From Onchocerca lupi (Eukaryota > Nematoda > Chromadorea > Rhabditida > Onchocercidae): DNA of 64,000 nucleotides. The position numbers and the translations under genes were made by a program. The notes under the pieces were generated by a model. That model was not told where the DNA came from and made no database searches. It was given only the letters and a program-made list of their open reading frames with translations. The stretch covers positions 62,001 to 126,000 of the forward strand of contig JAOVVO010000113.1 in assembly GCA_028564675.1 (NCBI GenBank). Reading direction: 5' to 3'. This document shows, one piece after another, positions 13,873-26,295 of the stretch. The number at the start of each line of letters is the position of its first letter. Within the stretch, counting starts at the first letter, position 1.

Positions 13873-14286
13873 TGAAAGAGAGGGAGAGAGAGAGAAAGAG
13901 AAAGGGATGCATATGTGGAAAGGTCAGAAGGAGTATAAGAGAGAAAGAGATTGACCATCGAAGCGATGCGACGGGGATAGCTGCGACCACCTAGCACGAG
14001 ATGGTACCGTTGCGCAGATCTGCAACGATTCCTCAAACGAGCATTTCCTCTCTCGTATTAATAATCATCAATGATCCGTACATCAAGAGAAAGAATTATT
14101 TCTCTCTCTCTCCCTCCCTCTCTCTCTCTCTCTCTTTCTTATCATTTTTGAAAGCCATCATCAATGAAATCTTTTTCCTCGTTCCGAGGTCGCTTATCTT
14201 GGGAAAGATATTATCATTCGGAAGAATACTTTGCCCTCTCTCTCTCTCTCTCCCTCTTTCTCTCTTCTTTTCTTTCTCTCTTTTCA
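13873..14286. repeat. GA-rich then CT-rich microsatellites flanking a GC-richer core
   Basis: GA-rich tracts lie at about 13873-13906 and 13936-13950. CT-rich tracts lie at about 14099-14138 and 14235-14286. The opposite strand sense of the two groups lets them pair as a long imperfect inverted repeat around a noticeably GC-richer segment (about 13951-14045). That segment contains a 6-bp stem with 8-nt loop at 14008-14027 (CGTTGC...GCAACG). No coding potential is convincing. Confidence 0.75.
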
Positions 14287-14840
14287 TTTTTATCTCATAT
14301 CAAAGTACATCAATTTTCAATTCTTCGTTAGATTGCTATTTTGTTACGATGAAAAAGCCGTTTATTTGATAAAAGATAATTTTAATTTGAAATTTCCTTT
14401 TTTTTTTTTTTTTCATATAGATACAATAATATGAAAGAAGAAAGAGAGAAAAGAGAAGAAAGAAATTGATAGATAAGAAATGAAAAATGAGTACTGTGAC
14501 ATAAGTCATTGAGGTTAATTAATGGTAATTAATGTAAAATTATCATTTAAGGATAACTTTATTTTCATGTCATTCTAAATTATTGCACTTTAGGGGACAT
14601 ATTTGCATGTTGCAATGTTGTTGATTGTATTGACATTACATTTTATCCGTTTCCTTTTAATACATTTATAAAAGGTATGACTTGCAGATTGAAAGTTAAT
14701 ATAGCAGGTAGTAAAATCGATAAATTTAATGAAATATTGTAAAATGGTCACTTTAGAGAGATTTCTAGCTTTCATAATATTTCTGCAAAATATAGAATTG
14801 TCTTCAGGCTTAAATATATCCTTTAAGTTAGCAATTATTA

Positions 14841-15003
14841 TATCATAGCCCAATATTATCCTTGAATGAGGAAGTTTACCTTACAAGTATATATGATAGC
14901 CTAATGCTTGTATCATAGCCCAGTATTATCCTTGGATCAGGCTAACCTTGCAGAATATATCATAGTCAAATATTATTTCTGGATGAGGCTTACCTTACAA
15001 ATA
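14841..15003. repeat. three imperfect direct copies of about 47 bp
   Basis: Copies start at 14841, 14911 and 14958. Each begins TATCATAG(C/T)C and continues with an ATTAT(C/T)..TGGAT or TGAAT block and a TACCTTACAA or AACCTTGCAG ending. The last two copies abut; the first is followed by extra sequence of about 23 bp. Confidence 0.75.
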
Positions 15004-18000
15004 TGATCGTATCGTATAGCATTATTTTTTTGCAATATTAAAAGAAAAAGAAAGCGAATGGAATCGCTATTTTATCGATGTCATATTTTATTTTTTTAAT
15101 TTTTATTGAATTAGCAAATAAATTGAAATAATTATTGCAGTTAGCTATCGGAGTATCATTCCTTAAGCTTAATTGAAATGGGATAGCATCTGTACTCTTT
15201 TTAAGAACAAATAAAATTCAAGATATTCTTTTCCTAATTTCAAACTATCGATTTTCTTTTTCATTTATTACTTCAGCTATCATATGATGTGCTAAATTTA
15301 TGAATGAGATTTCGGATAATGATGATAACTGTGAGATGATTACGTAAATGAATAAATATGCAAATAAATCTTGCAGTTGTGCTAATCATCTGCTCATTAA
15401 TGCATATCATTCGCTACCGTTCGTTATTACATCTATCTTATCTGTGACAGTTGTTATCACTTACATTTATCAGTTAGCATTGATATGATGATAATAATAT
15501 GAAAACACAAGAAGGGATCCATAATTAATTAAATTGTTATCATTTATTTCTTATAATGTTTTGAGTAGTAAATTATATTTTGAATTGATTGACTGTTTAA
15601 AATGATAAATATTTGAAGATTATCGACTATTCTTTCAATCGCTTCTCGATTTAAGAAAGAAGGATTAAGAGTTAGGTTAAGTTTTTAAGTGTTAGGAGAA
15701 AGAAATAAAGCAGAAAGTCGAAAAATGAAATTCATGATGTAAATGTAAGAAGATATCTTGAAAGATAAGAACATTAATTAATCAATTTCGAGCAATAATA
15801 ATTGCGAAATTTTTTTTTAAAACTCTATTAGAGTCGAAAAAAATATTTTAGCAAAAAAAAAAACTTCACCCCTGTCTATTTGGTTTTCAGCAATAAGGAT
15901 CTTGTTTTTTAGTCTTTAATCTTTTATAAACTTCATCAAGATTAAACTTTGTTAAAAGAAGCACAAGCCTGTTAGCTAGAAAAAACGATCTAGTTCAATC
16001 TAGATCATAGTTAAAATAGATGTGGCTGTGAAATTTTGCAAAAAATGAAGACATATCAATACTTTGGATAGGCTTGACAAAATTATCAAAAGAGATAAAT
16101 ATGGAAAGATTAAGATATTCTTTGATCCTTTAATTTCTATCAACGTTTTATATATTTAACTTTTGCTCATATCTATTATCTTTCTCTCCATTTCTTCTCT
16201 TTTCCTGAATTTCCATTTAAGAAATTCTAACTTCATTCAGTATTTCAAACTTTTAAAAAATTTTGCTCAAGTTTTTTCTGTCAATCAAGCAGAAAAAAAA
16301 GAATGGAATATGAAGGTTGAAATCAATGACAATAAAATGGTATTGGTTGGTACGGTTAAGAAGATGAGGACATTTTGTATTGGCATATTCTTCTATCTTC
16401 TAGCTATTTTTCTTTTGAACTCAAAATAATTTTTTTTTAATTCTTTTCAACTTTCTATGTTTATTTTAGATTTTAAAAAGTTTTATTGCTTTGGTTTTTT
16501 CTTTTTTTTTTTTTTTTTCAAAAAAGTTGGGAATGAGCAAACTTAGATTCTTTGAAATGAATCATCACTGTCATAGTAAATCTTTATACGAAATTGTTAC
16601 TTCAATATGGTTTTGATTTTCTGTTAATTTTTGACATGTCTTTAAACATTTTTTTTTTTTTTACGATTCTAACCAAATTGTGTTCATATTGGTTTTTATG
16701 CATCCACCGCATCTTCAATAGTCATCAATCGTTGTGTTGAAGATTATTTCTTTAATCTTTTGTCAGACTTTCATATCAAACTTATCCATTCGCTCATTTA
16801 GACTAGTAAAAGGTTAGGTAATATCATTATTAAATTTATCATGCTTTTAGGGAATTATATTCGTAAAGTTTAAATATAATTTGATAATTTCTTGCAATAT
16901 AAAAAAAATAAATTTCTTTAAATTCTTAATATCTTGCAAAATCCTTGGTATCGATTCAGCATTTGCAAATTATTCGGATTAGAACATCATATTCCTGAGA
17001 ACATGGGGTATTTACCCAACCTATATGGTGGATAGGTAATTACTTCATTTGCTTCATAATTAAATTTTGATCTTTTCCAGATTACGAAAAAATTTTACAG
17101 AAATTAAGGAGCAAATTTGATACGCGTATAATTTGATAAGTTAAAGTTTATAATTTGGCAAATTTGGTAAATTAATTTGATAAGCTCATAATTTGAAAAC
17201 GAAGAAAGAAAAAATATTCTAAAATACGCCAGTGTCCTTGACCTCAAATTCATTTCAATCCTCCTCTTCCTCCTTCTCTTCTTGTCGTCATTTTTCCATT
17301 AGTTCATTTATTGCTTTCTGAATTTTTTCCAATTACAACTTCTCTCCTATTATGCCTTCTTTTTGATTCCATTTACGTGTAAGAATAATTTGTTTTTATT
17401 TTCCTGTTTCAAATACGAAGCAAATATCCATTTTTTCGAGAAAGATAGTTTATATTGGTGAAATGAAATTTAGCATGTCCTTCTGTTTCCTTTTTTTTTT
17501 TTTTTTTCTTTTCACACACATAGATGAAATCTTTGCTTGACCTTAATTTACAACAATTATAAACATCAATATCAAAATATCAAATAGAAATTTTAAATTT
17601 GAAAATGGCATTTCCGGTATAGTTGCCAACTGTTCTAAAGTATTATTTAATGTCTAAATGAATCGGCTTATTATTAGTGTTTAGGAGGAGAAATGTTCTC
17701 AACACACAATACTTTGTGATCATTTCATTTCTAATTTTATTAAAAGTCAAATAGTTGTATTAAAATTAATGAAAGTAAAAGAGTTATCATCGTCATATGA
17801 ACCTTTCTAGGAAATAGTTTTATTAATCTTTGATCTGTAGAACTGTTCACTATTACTTCATTCTATTGTTGTTAGTTTCTAATTTCTTTTTTCCTTTTTT
17901 CTAAAAAAGAAATAATTTTATGGCATAAAAAATCTGACATCCCATTTCACTAATCTAATTCTTCAATCAAATTGTTCACTTTTTTTTCTTTTTCTTTTTT

Positions 18001-18474
18001 TTTGCGAGAAAATTTTATTTAAGTGAAATTTCTGTGTAAGATGATGATGAATGATAATGCATGTATACATACTTCGCCTATTTGAATTGAATTGAATTGG
18101 TAGAGGATATATTTTGTCGGAATGTATTGTCTCCTTTTCTCATAGTTGTTCTTAATAGTAAGAACAAGTTTCGGGGATAATGAGGACGAGATGAAAAAGC
18201 GTATTTCATTTTTGTCTACGAATTTTTGTTTTTGTATAAACAATCAGATAATTTTTCAGGTTCTCTTTTTTTTTTTTTTTTTTGTTTCTTCAATTTGATA
18301 ACAAAAAAGAAAACAAAAAGAGGGAGAGAGAGACGAAAAAGAGGAATCATAACGGAGGTCGAGTGGGCAAAAACTGTTCAAGCCTATCCGAACTACTTAT
18401 TTCATCTCATTTTTGAAATATTCGAATTCGTTATTTTATTCCTGCTACTGTCAATAATTATAATTTGCTAAAAT

Positions 18475-21400
18475 ATGCTACGAGCATTATTATTATATTT
18501 ACGAGCTTGTTCTATCTTTTTCTATATATTCTTATTGCATTTACCTAATGTACAAGCTACCGTACAAACTACCGTACGAACTACAATACCAACTAGCACT
18601 GTCATCAGCAATTCGCAGTGTAATGCAGCATTTAAACAAGCAGCTGAAATCAATGAACCAGTAAGTTTTTTTTTTTTTCTTCATTTTTATTTTTCTAGCA
18701 AAGTAAACTTGTCCAGTAATTTTTCCGCATAGAATTAATCGATAAATTTAATGATACATAAATTGCTAAATGATGCAAGCATTATCTTTATATCTTAAAA
18801 GTTACTAGAAGAGCTCAATTTTTATATTAGAAATTTGTAAAGCTACCATACGATGATAATTTCGCTTAAATTATTTGCTGTAGAGGTAGATTTTCATTTG
18901 TGATTTCTAATTTAGCTGAAATTCTGCATAAATTTCAATTATTTTATTATCCTAAGCATTGTTATCAATTTAGAAATGATTTTAACTTTCACATTCAGCT
19001 TAAGTTGAAATTTAGCTTAAGTTGGATTGCTTGGTATTAAAAGCGAGAGAAGAAAAGATAAGGAGATTGCGGCATATCTTTTTTTTTTTTTTTTTTTTTA
19101 AATGGTTAAAAAAATATTTGTTCATTAGTGCTAGTAATATCTTAATTGTCTCATTATTAACCAATTAAAAGGTAACTAGTCAACTCTTTTCAGTTCTTTC
19201 CTGTTTGGTTCTTTTTTGGGTTTGCATGAGTAAGGAAAGTTTTTAGAATTTTTGTAGCTATTAAGTAGATCGGGAATCGGAATTGGATTCTGAAGTATTT
19301 CGAATTTTCTGGGTCAAACATTTCTACTTTTTTATCACTTACGAAGTGATGCTTTTTTGTCCATTGTAGAAGTCTAAAGATTTGTTTGTTTTGTTTGGAA
19401 TCATTTGGATGGCCTCTTCAGTGCTTTTTTCTTCTTTATTCTTAGAAAATTATTGACAATGTTTTTATTTTCCGGAAGGTTTATTGGAAGTTATTTTTGA
19501 TGTTTACCTTTTGTAATTCGATGTAATTTATCCTAAATATTGATAATTTTCCTAAAATATTTATTTTGGCATATTAGACTGAAAGATTGCGATCATGGAA
19601 AAATAATGTTCCGATAAAAGATCAAGCATGGACTTCTGAGTCTTTTCTGTTTGCATAATTAGCTGATCTTTCGTTAAATTTCCCCGTTTTTTTCTGCATT
19701 TTGTTGTCTCCATAGAAGATGTATTTAATTTTGATTTGAAATTGGGTATGAGTTTGATAGAAATAAATTCAAATTTCAACTTCAGCTTAATATTTTGAAA
19801 AATTAAACGGCAGTAAATCGTTGCTTGCTGTATGTGATAAAAGCTGAAAATAAATTATTATTATTAATAAAATATTTCATATTTTAAATTTCGATAGGAA
19901 ATTTTTTATGTAAAAGTGAATAGCGAAATTAATCAAGTATGTTAAATGTGTTATATTTTTGAATGAAAGTTTATTTATATTATTTACCCAGTAGCAGAAA
20001 TATACAAATAAAAATTCTTTTTCTTTCCTCTCGGATTTTCTTTTTTTCCTGAGGGATTTCGAATTTTTTTATGAGAAAAAATTTGGATTTGGAATAAAGT
20101 TTTTAAACAAAAAAAAAAAAAATATTGTTGAAGTTTTTGAAATTGATAATGGCTAACCAAATTATTTTTAAATAAAAATCCCGGAATTCTCTTGGAAATT
20201 GCAGTATTTGATCAATTATCTCTGTGGAATTGTAGTATTTGATCGGTTAAGATAAATATTCTTTATGTTCATGACAGCTTCATGGATAAGGCTAAAATAA
20301 ATGAATCAAGGATTATCTGAGCTGTCAATAAAGATATCTCGCAATTGGTTATAACCACCGTATCCGTATAGCTAGAATATTCACTTTCAGAAGATTTATA
20401 GTACTGTTCTCGTAATTTCCGATTATTTTTGACTAAGAAAAAGAGAAAACAAATTTAGTTATAATGATAGGTTTTATTTTATTAACCCACATAAATGGGT
20501 AACTTCTGTTAGTTAGCTAAAAACAAAAAAGCCAGGAAGCTATTATTTGGCTCAAGAATTAAAAATGGACCTAAAGAAAATGAAACGATCGTATCCAATT
20601 CACATATAAAAAAAAGTAGACCACCCTGATGCTATTGAAGAACATAAATTTTAATACGTTTCGTCAATTTTTCCTTGTGATTAGAAGAAATGATGGCTGC
20701 TTTTTAGAGATATATTTATACAAACGATAGATTTTGAAGAAAGATTGCTGAAAGATATTATCCTAAAGATTTTTAAAATTTATTACCTTTGAAATTATTG
20801 GCTTGCATTTTTTTTTTTCGTTGAATTTTGAAATCTTTTTTCTCCAATTTTTTTTATTGGTTTGAAAAGAATTAATATCGCCTAAAATTTGAAACAATGA
20901 ACAGTTTATTAATTCTTATCACTTCAATGAAACGTTGAGTCATTTTCATGCAACATAAAAACATCATTCATTTAATGTAATAAAAGATGTCAACTATTCG
21001 CCATCATAGTCAAGACAGTAGGAAAATGATGGTTGACGAAAGATTTTTTATTTTTAAAAGAATTTGAAAAGTAGTAATAATTGTTTTTTATTGATAATAT
21101 ATAATTAATAAAATTATAATTCTCATTTATGCATTTTTCAGGAAGCATGTCATTGCTTTACGGAGCCAGCATCTTCAAAAGAGCGTGATTTATTGTTATC
21201 AAACAGAGAAAATCTCTGGATTGGTTGTACAAGACAAAAAATGCCACAAGTATTTAGTGCTTTAAATGCACTTAATGAAACGATGATATCTAAACTGTGG
21301 ATTTGGGATTCACTGATCAATATTATACCAGCTGATATGTTTGCTCAGGTAAAATTCACAGGTTTAGATATATTATGCAGCAAACATAAAATTATGATTA

Positions 21401-24400
21401 GAATTTCGAGATTCTTTAGAGTTTAATTATCAGAGATTTCATAAATACTTTTTAAGCATTAATTTGTTACTAAAATACCTTACTAAGTGTTATGATTGCT
21501 AAAATAATTATTGATGATTTTATCATGTATCATAACATGAAGTGATATTTTTAACGATTCAAACTTTATTATTCTCTTTATTTATAAGTTTTCATCGTTA
21601 ATTTTCGTAGATGAGAAGTACCATTAATAATATTATTAGGAATTTATTTGTAAAGAATTATGTTCTGTCGGCGCATTGCATATTTTATTAAACAATATAG
21701 TTGCAATCTTTTTTTGATGCTAGATCCAATATGACTATATAAATTATTCAGTTCCATTGATAATGCGAGAGTATTTAATTTTCCCTACATTCGGAATATT
21801 CATTTTACTTTATTCTTTGGATAATTTCAGGTTCGACCTCGGATTTTGTCCATAGAAAGGTCAGGATTAAGTCTGTTTCGGCCCGGTGCATTTAGTAAAA
21901 TTGGACGAAGGTTACAAGTGCTACAGTTGAGAAATAATATTATCAAACGTATCGAACCTGTTATGTTCAAGGATTTGGATCGTCTTGAAATACTCGACCT
22001 GGGAGGCAACAAGATTAGCTCCATTGTTGCAGGTTCGATTCAAATATTAATTACTTTCAAAATCTTTTATTCAAAATCTAGTTTATTTCATAAAGTGATA
22101 TTCATCTTGCAGTGAATTTCTCATGAAGTTATAATTTTGTAGTTAAAAGGGAATTAAAAGATATTTAAAGCATATATATATTGTTTGACAATAAAAGAAT
22201 ATATATTAGATTTTACCTTCACTGAGACTGAATTCCTGTTATCGAATATTGTTGTAAACATAAAACAGAAAAGAGAACTAACGAAATGTTTCAAGGAATT
22301 ATTCGACTGTGACGAAGATAGATGAATGTTTTCATGATAAAATAGGATTGAAATATTAGAATAAATTCAGTTTATTTATGGGAGTATTTGAGAACACAGG
22401 ATGAAATAATTATTTCAGAATTGGAGGAAATAGGCTCTATTCAGTTGGGAATGATAAATATGAGGCTATTATTATTGTCATTTATACATCCTCTTAGTTT
22501 TGAAGAATGAATAGGTTTTTAAGGTGAATTAGATCGATTGAAAGATCTAGAAACGTTGATCTTAAGTGATAATCAAATATCGAGTATCGAAAATGGTGCT
22601 TTTGCTTCATTGAGCAATTTAAAAACATTGAATCTAGCGAACAACAAGCTGATGAATATATCCGCGTAAGTTAAAATTATATTTTTACCATGATTTATCT
22701 ACTCTGCTTAAGTAGAAGTTTCATTTTTTGTCTTCATGTATCTGCCTAGTACCTATGTTCGTTGGATATAAAAAAAAAAAGAAATCGAGTAAACTGGAAT
22801 GTTTATCGTACGTAACCATAAATAAAAATTTCAATTTTCCGAAGTTTTCTCTCTTCACCTAAAATTAGGTATTTAATTGCTGGTAGATAAGGAATATTAC
22901 TAATATTTACAATTTTTAAAATTTATGTGTAAAAAATTTTATTCAGCAATACATTATCGTTGTCTAGACATTCTGATTCATTTTCAGTGGTACCTTCCGT
23001 GGTCTTAACAATCTGGAAACACTGAATTTGCAAAGCAACAACATTTTATACGTAAACTGGAATGCCTTCTCGCAGTTAAAGAATTTGAAATATCTGAATC
23101 TTGGTAGATGCTTTTTCAATCAACTTATAAATTTTTACTTAAACTTTCAAATGGTCAGAATTTAAATGATTTGAGTTGTCAGAAATTTATCCAATGATAT
23201 TAGCCTATAAAATACAATATGTAAATTATCATAAATCATTGGAAGTACAGATTTCTAAATATAGAAATAGTTAAAATTGACGAGAAATTTTGATTAGTTG
23301 AAAAATGGGAATTTAAGAAAATTCAAATGTTATATCCCTCATCCATTAAAAGATTATAGATTGTATTAGCTATGCATTTAAAATAAGAAAATAATAAAAA
23401 AATTATATGTGAAAGAAAATTACAGGAAACAACCATATTTCACGGATAGATCTTCGTGGATTGAAATCACTAGAAAAATTATTTGTTAACAATAATAGCA
23501 TTCAATCAATGAAAAATATTACGTTGCGTGATTTGCGCAGTCTAGTTTTGTTAAGTTTGGATAGGAATTCGATCACTGAAATACTCAATGGTGATTTACA
23601 TTCGTTAGGTGAAAGCGTCAGGTACGAATTTTTTTTATATTTGCATCATATTTAAAGTTCAGTACTGAATAGCTCTGTTTTCATGGTGCAGTATGTTTAT
23701 TGAAACTAACGTGAAAATCATAAAATCATAATCTAAAAGTTCCAATGATTCACTAATAAATAAACTATCTCTCTTTACTTGATAATACTTTTTATTGTAA
23801 AAAAATTATAGTTAACATGTGAAGATACGAAAATAATTAACGTAAAATGTTTGTTTTCAAGTCTTTTCTAGATTTTTTATCTGATAACCTTTTAGACTCA
23901 GCACATTTTCAATAGCAGCGAATAATATTGCTAAAATTGAAGCTCGAGCTTTAGAGCCAATACATCAAATTACAGTACTCTCGTTACAAAACAATCAACT
24001 CACTTCGATGACAATTAATGATGGGACCGGTATTCGTTTTTGTTATTTTGATGTTTTGTTTGTTTGTTTTTTTTTGGTTTATTAACAAAAAATATCAGAA
24101 AAAGTTAGGGTATTAAAATTCCTTATTTCAGTTTTTTTTTTTTTTAAGGCATATTATAAAATTTGTGTTTTATAAAAATAGAATAAGTTGGATGATAACA
24201 ATAGGTTTTAAATAATTTTAATAAATTACAATTTATTATGATTTGCATTGAAATTTTTTTTATTGCTGATTTTGCTGCAGCAGATATATCTTTCTTGCGA
24301 CCACTGAAGAAGCTCAATAAATTATATTTATCGAATAATAATTTGATACGCGTGGGAGAACACGATTTCAGCACATTAAACTCGTTGAAATTATTAGCGC

Positions 24401-25901
24401 TTGATAATAATCAAATTGAAGAGGTTAGTAATTTCTTTTCTCGTCAATTCTACTGAAGAATTTAACATGACTATATAATGTTGTTAGTTTTTTTTTTTTT
24501 CCTTAATTCTTGCTTTTTTTGCAGAAATATTTAATTTATCACTGAGGAACCGAAATCATAATTTCAAAGACCTAAGTCACGATGTTAAGTATATTTTTCA
24601 ATGCTGTGTACTTTCACAGCATGTTAAAATGTGAAATGAGTTGATTGTGTGCTATTATTGTAGTCATTACTGCAAGTGTCCTGCTTTTGCGGACATTTTG
24701 TTCATATTTAAAAAAAAAAAAAAGAAGAAGAAAGTTTCAGATACACAGCAAAGCGTTTATTGGTTTGCCTTTAAGACGTTTATATCTTAATCGTAATCGC
24801 CTTTTGTATTTACCTAAACGATTGCTGGATAGTCTCAATGTTGAGCAACTTAGTGTCGTCGATTTTTCAGGTCTATTTTTCTTTCTTTTTCTAAATTATA
24901 AGTTTTCTGTTGCATATGAAAAAAAAATGCGCTAATTTATCCGCAGTTATCCTCTGTTTTTCGCTGATGCTTTGAACAATCTCTGCAATCCCTTAATAAT
25001 GAAAAAAAATTTTTTGACTTACGTAAGTTTTTGACTTTTTTTGTTTTATTTCTTCCAGATGCTTTCTCATCATCACCAGTCTTTCATATTGCACATTTTT
25101 CTTCGCTTTCTTAATTTTCATTTTCTATGCTCCATTTTTACATTTTTTTAAACAAGAAAGACGCTTTCATTGTTCTAGATAATCTCTGGCAATGTGTTTG
25201 TGGTGAAGAATGGCTAGCTGACTGGTTATCATCATTTGGTGATCGAAATGTGATTGATGGCAGCATGGGATGTATCGGATCACGAGTTTGTGCTACAGAA
25301 CGTACAAATGAGGAAGAGCATAATGTTTGGATAACGGTTACTGCAAGTGTACTTGCTGTCATTTCATTACTCATTCTGATTGCAATAGCCTTGTTGTATG
25401 TTGAAGATGGTAAGTTCTACTTTATCTGATATGTTGAGTTTGAGAATTTTTAGAAATATAGTTATCTTCAGTTAATGCTAACTACTTTAATCTTATCGTC
25501 ATTTGATTGCATAAGCATTTCGGTACATCGAAAAATGTTAAATTCTTTCTTTGTCCTTTTTCATGTAATTATTATTTCACTTTTTCCTGCTTCTTTCAGG
25601 AAGACGTATGAAAAAACTATCATATCCATTACGACGAGTACCCTTAGATCTTCTACAATTAATTCCGAATGGTTCAACTACATCGCTACCATATGAAAAT
25701 GGCATAGAACCGTTACTTACATGTAACATACCGAAAGTACCAAAAGAACCGTTATTAAATGATGGTCAACTACGATTGTCAACTTGCATGAAAAGTGCAT
25801 TGATTTTACCGAATCATAATAATAAGAGCGATGTTGAAAATAGTAATAACGGTAGCATAAATGGTAATGGAAAGAAACGAGTTCGTTTCAACAATGCATA
25901 A
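18475..25901 (+). CDS. leucine-rich-repeat single-pass membrane protein
   Basis: Eleven exons join in frame: 18475-18660, 21142-21348, 21831-22032, 22524-22665, 22988-23103, 23426-23621, 23896-24029, 24281-24423, 24741-24870, 25179-25409 and 25600-25901, 1989 nt in all, or 662 codons plus stop. The order is a hydrophobic signal segment (about residues 1-28), a short Thr-rich stretch, a Cys-containing N-flank (EACHCFTE), then roughly 13-15 LRRs with LxxLxLxxNxI spacing (for example LQVLQLRNNIIKRI and LETLILSDNQISSI). A Cys-rich C-flank (LWQCVCGEEWLADWL), one transmembrane helix (VWITVTASVLAVISLLILIA) and a cytoplasmic tail of about 100 residues follow. The tail ends in KKRVRFNNA. This is the extracellular-LRR (eLRRon) architecture, used in cell adhesion, cuticle or apical matrix and receptor roles. 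It recalls C. elegans PAN-1-like proteins, but I cannot assign orthology. Intron 1 is long (2.5 kb), so the signal-peptide exon is slightly less certain than the rest. Confidence 0.9.
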
Positions 25902-26243
25902 TCGTTAATTGTTACAATTCAGGTGCTTTTCCTAAGCAAATATTAAAAAATATATTCAATAATTTATTCTTTTATTTCCCAAAATATAGAGAAAATGAGC
26001 CATTGTGAGAACTAACATTTAATGCGGGTTTTTAAACTCTTTGAGGAATTTCCTGAAAATATTTGTAGAATTTTTTTTTTAATGTCTGCAAAATTAGCAA
26101 AAATTTTTAAATGGTATATATGAAATTCGTAATATCAGAATTTCATCATTTTTCCTCACTAAATTTTGGTGACATTTTACTATTGTTACATTTAGATAAT
26201 ATTATTGTTGATTGTTTCATCTCGCTTATTTCTCATGATATTA

Positions 26244-26295
<52 letters not shown>

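Larger units (their letters stand above)
10407..18474. other. 8 kb gene-poor intergenic region
   Basis: No exon chain with homology-like content was found between separase and the LRR gene. Reading frames up to about 120 codons occur, but they are low-complexity (T, A or CT tract translations) or lack splice partners. The stretch holds the duplications and GA/CT tracts listed separately. The 3' UTR of separase lies at its left end and the promoter of the LRR gene at its right end. Confidence 0.55.

Noticed and set aside
14001..14369. Plus-strand 122-codon reading frame rich in Ser/Leu
   Set aside because: It arises from CT microsatellites (SLSLSLSL) and has no recognisable domain.
16163..16429. 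Plus-strand 88-codon reading frame with hydrophobic ends
   Set aside because: Although not pure low complexity, it has no promoter, splice acceptor or recognised family, and AT-rich DNA readily gives Phe/Ile/Leu-rich frames.
22020..22045. Exact tRNA B-box match GGTTCGATTC
   Set aside because: It coincides with an LRR exon donor site and has no surrounding tRNA fold.
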